From contig NZ_JPVN01000002.1 in assembly GCF_000772945.1 (NCBI RefSeq), positions 124,001-188,000 of the forward strand: a DNA stretch of 64,000 nt, given 5' to 3'. The notes beneath the pieces were generated by a model. The model was not told the DNA's origin. It ran no database searches and saw nothing but the letters and a program-made list of their open reading frames with translations. Both the position numbers and the translations under genes were made by a program. The DNA comes from Ureibacillus manganicus DSM 26584. GTDB taxonomy: Bacteria; Bacillota; Bacilli; Bacillales_A; Planococcaceae. Below, in pieces: positions 62,906 to 64,000 of this stretch. How positions within the stretch are numbered: the first letter of the stretch is position 1; every line of letters begins with the position of its first letter.

Positions 62906-63388
62906 TTATTTTATTATATCAGCAAATTGTCCTTTAGTAGTTTTCAGTAGATCATTTGGCGCTAGTTTAATTTGCATGCCTCTTTTTCCAGCACTTACGA
63001 TAAAGTAATCAAGGTCGCTTGCACCATCATGAACAAATGTAGGAAAGAGCTTCTTCATTCCAATAGGTGAACAACCTCCACGAATGTAACCAGTCGTTTT
63101 AAGCAAATCGTTAACGTGAATCATTTCAAGTTTCTTTTCACCAGCAACCTTTGCACATTTTTTCAGGTCAAGTTCATTTGAAACTGGAATGACAAATACA
63201 AAATATTTACCTGCTCCAGCCTCTGTAACAAGTGTTTTATAAACGTGAGAAACGGGTTGGCCTATTTTAGCAGCTGCAGAAACTCCGTCAATATGTTCAT
63301 CTACTTCATATTCAAACAAATCATAAGGAATTTTTCCTTGGTCTAACAATCGAACAGCATTTGTTTTTGATGTTTTCTGTTTTGCCAC
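62906..63388 (-). CDS. ybaK: Cys-tRNA(Pro)/aminoacyl-tRNA deacylase YbaK/EbsC
   Basis: 160-aa YbaK/ProX-type deacylase that hydrolyses mischarged Cys-tRNA(Pro). Family marks are VYKTLVTEAGAGKYFVFVIPV (substrate-binding Lys) and TTGYIRGGCSPIGMKKLFP. The frame opens back to 63466, but GGGGAAG stands 7 nt before GTG at 63388 and the upstream residues do not look like the family, so GTG is taken as start. Confidence 0.9.
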   Translation of the reverse strand: MAKQKTSKTNAVRLLDQGKIPYDLFEYEVDEHIDGVSAAAKIGQPVSHVYKTLVTEAGAGKYFVFVIPVSNELDLKKCAKVAGEKKLEMIHVNDLLKTTGYIRGGCSPIGMKKLFPTFVHDGASDLDYFIVSAGKRGMQIKLAPNDLLKTTKGQFADIIK

Positions 63389-63527
63389 GTGTTGACTTCC
63401 CCTTTGTTCATTACGAAATTTTGTATTGAATAAATGTATTCTATTATAAGATATACATCTTTCCAACTAAATTTTTTAACTGTATTTCAATTTATTTCCT
63501 CTAATAGGGATTTTAGAAATTAAAATA

Positions 63528-63550
63528 AACCCTCAGTATTACTGAGAGTT
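63528..63550 (-). terminator. Terminator of the partial right-edge gene
   Basis: On the minus strand CTCTCAGT pairs with ACTGAGGG across AAT, followed by TTTATTTT. Weak but well placed. Confidence 0.6.
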
Positions 63551-63557
63551 CAAATTT

Positions 63558-64000
63558 CTATGCAGTTATAATGTACTGTGATTTACCATTAACAAAAGTG
63601 TTGTGAGCCAAATTCATGTGAAATTTATAGGAAGAAATGGCTTTCTGAAATTTTCTGTACTTTAAATCATTTCTAAATATATTTTCTTTTATAGCTGTTT
63701 CATATGTTGTTGCAAGGTAATCTGTTTTTGTTTTTTCGTAACGATGTAATATATCATTTTTCAAATGATGAAATCGATTTAGTTCAAATTCTCCATCATC
63801 AAAATGGCTTGAACTTGCTACTTCTAACTCCGCAAGACTTATTTCAGTGTTTATGATTGGTTTTAACAATTGTTTTGGTAAGTCGATTTCAGATTTTAGT
63901 AAGTCATTGATTAAATTATTTACTGGATTTTTACTTGCTTCTATAAAAGTAGATGATCTTTTATAAGCTTTTGCCATCTCTTTACGTTGAGATTCAAATT
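63558..64000 (-). CDS. Hypothetical helical protein, 5' end outside window
   Basis: At least 147 aa. An ATG exists at 63977, but the frame stays open to the right edge (FESQRKE before it) and no ribosome site precedes that ATG, so the true start is probably outside. The sequence is mostly helical and charged (LINDLLKSEIDLPKQLLKPI, FELNRFHHLKNDILHRYEKTKTDYLATTY). No motif was recognised. Confidence 0.6.
   Translation of the reverse strand, partial: FESQRKEMAKAYKRSSTFIEASKNPVNNLINDLLKSEIDLPKQLLKPIINTEISLAELEVASSSHFDDGEFELNRFHHLKNDILHRYEKTKTDYLATTYETAIKENIFRNDLKYRKFQKAISSYKFHMNLAHNTFVNGKSQYIITA

Overview
The window looks like a chromosomal segment of a low-GC, endospore-forming Gram-positive bacterium, most likely a Bacillaceae/Planococcaceae relative (Lysinibacillus/Solibacillus/Ureibacillus type). 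The spore genes rsfA and gerQ, bacillithiol synthesis (bshB2), coproheme-type haem synthesis (hemQ), lipL, and gene order shared with the B. subtilis argS-ywiB-speB-pbpG-ywhD-ywfO-rsfA-lipL-hemQ and gerQ-ywdK-ywdI-ung segments support this. The exact genus is inference. Most of the window is housekeeping; I see no prophage, CRISPR array, rRNA, tRNA or multi-gene defence island.

Layout. 1-6.8 kb: fatty-acid beta-oxidation cluster on the minus strand (acdA, mmgC, mmgB, mmgA, fadF). A FadR-like operator and a CcpA cre-like site sit at the fadF promoter, and a 147-bp direct repeat lies between mmgA and fadF. 7-12.3 kb: corrinoid adenosyltransferase and a putative sulfur/amino-acid ABC operon headed by a flavin monooxygenase-like gene. 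12.6-15.2 kb: an unusual 839-aa coiled-coil/DUF2325 protein. 15.3-26.8 kb: argS, ywiB, speB (with a fossil second speB tail), pbpG, ywhD, a tautomerase, ywfO, DUF1450, rsfA, lipL and hemQ. 27-28.4 kb: an IS3-family element with a programmed -1 frameshift, sitting in the centre of an older palindrome. 28.5-35.9 kb: small membrane protein, gerQ, chemoreceptor, M20 amidohydrolase, ywdK, ywdI, ung, yojF and bshB2. 36-43.4 kb: YjiH-type membrane protein, ilvA, NERD protein and a three-gene ABC transporter of the TrpXYZ type.

43.7-49.3 kb: queT behind a preQ1-I riboswitch, then trpDCFBA behind a tryptophan T-box, without trpE or trpG. 49.4-57.6 kb: SDR threonine dehydrogenase, an SOS-controlled yolD/uvrX pair under a LexA box, a coiled-coil protein, pncA, an RsmF-type methyltransferase, and divergent mtnU/mtnE. 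57.8-64 kb: a 51-aa protein, a P-loop ATPase, a DinB-like protein, kbl, a membrane-thioredoxin fusion, a YczE-type membrane protein, a YbaK deacylase and one partial gene.

Metabolic links inside the window: ilvA, Tdh and Kbl form alternative exits for threonine; the trp operon lies close to a possible tryptophan transporter; mtnU/mtnE belong to methionine salvage. Several intergenic gaps carry short tandem repeats, often with an exact 21-bp period (17.5, 39.0 and 57.6 kb). These, the IS/palindrome nest, the 147-bp repeat and the layered trp leader are the least explained structures.
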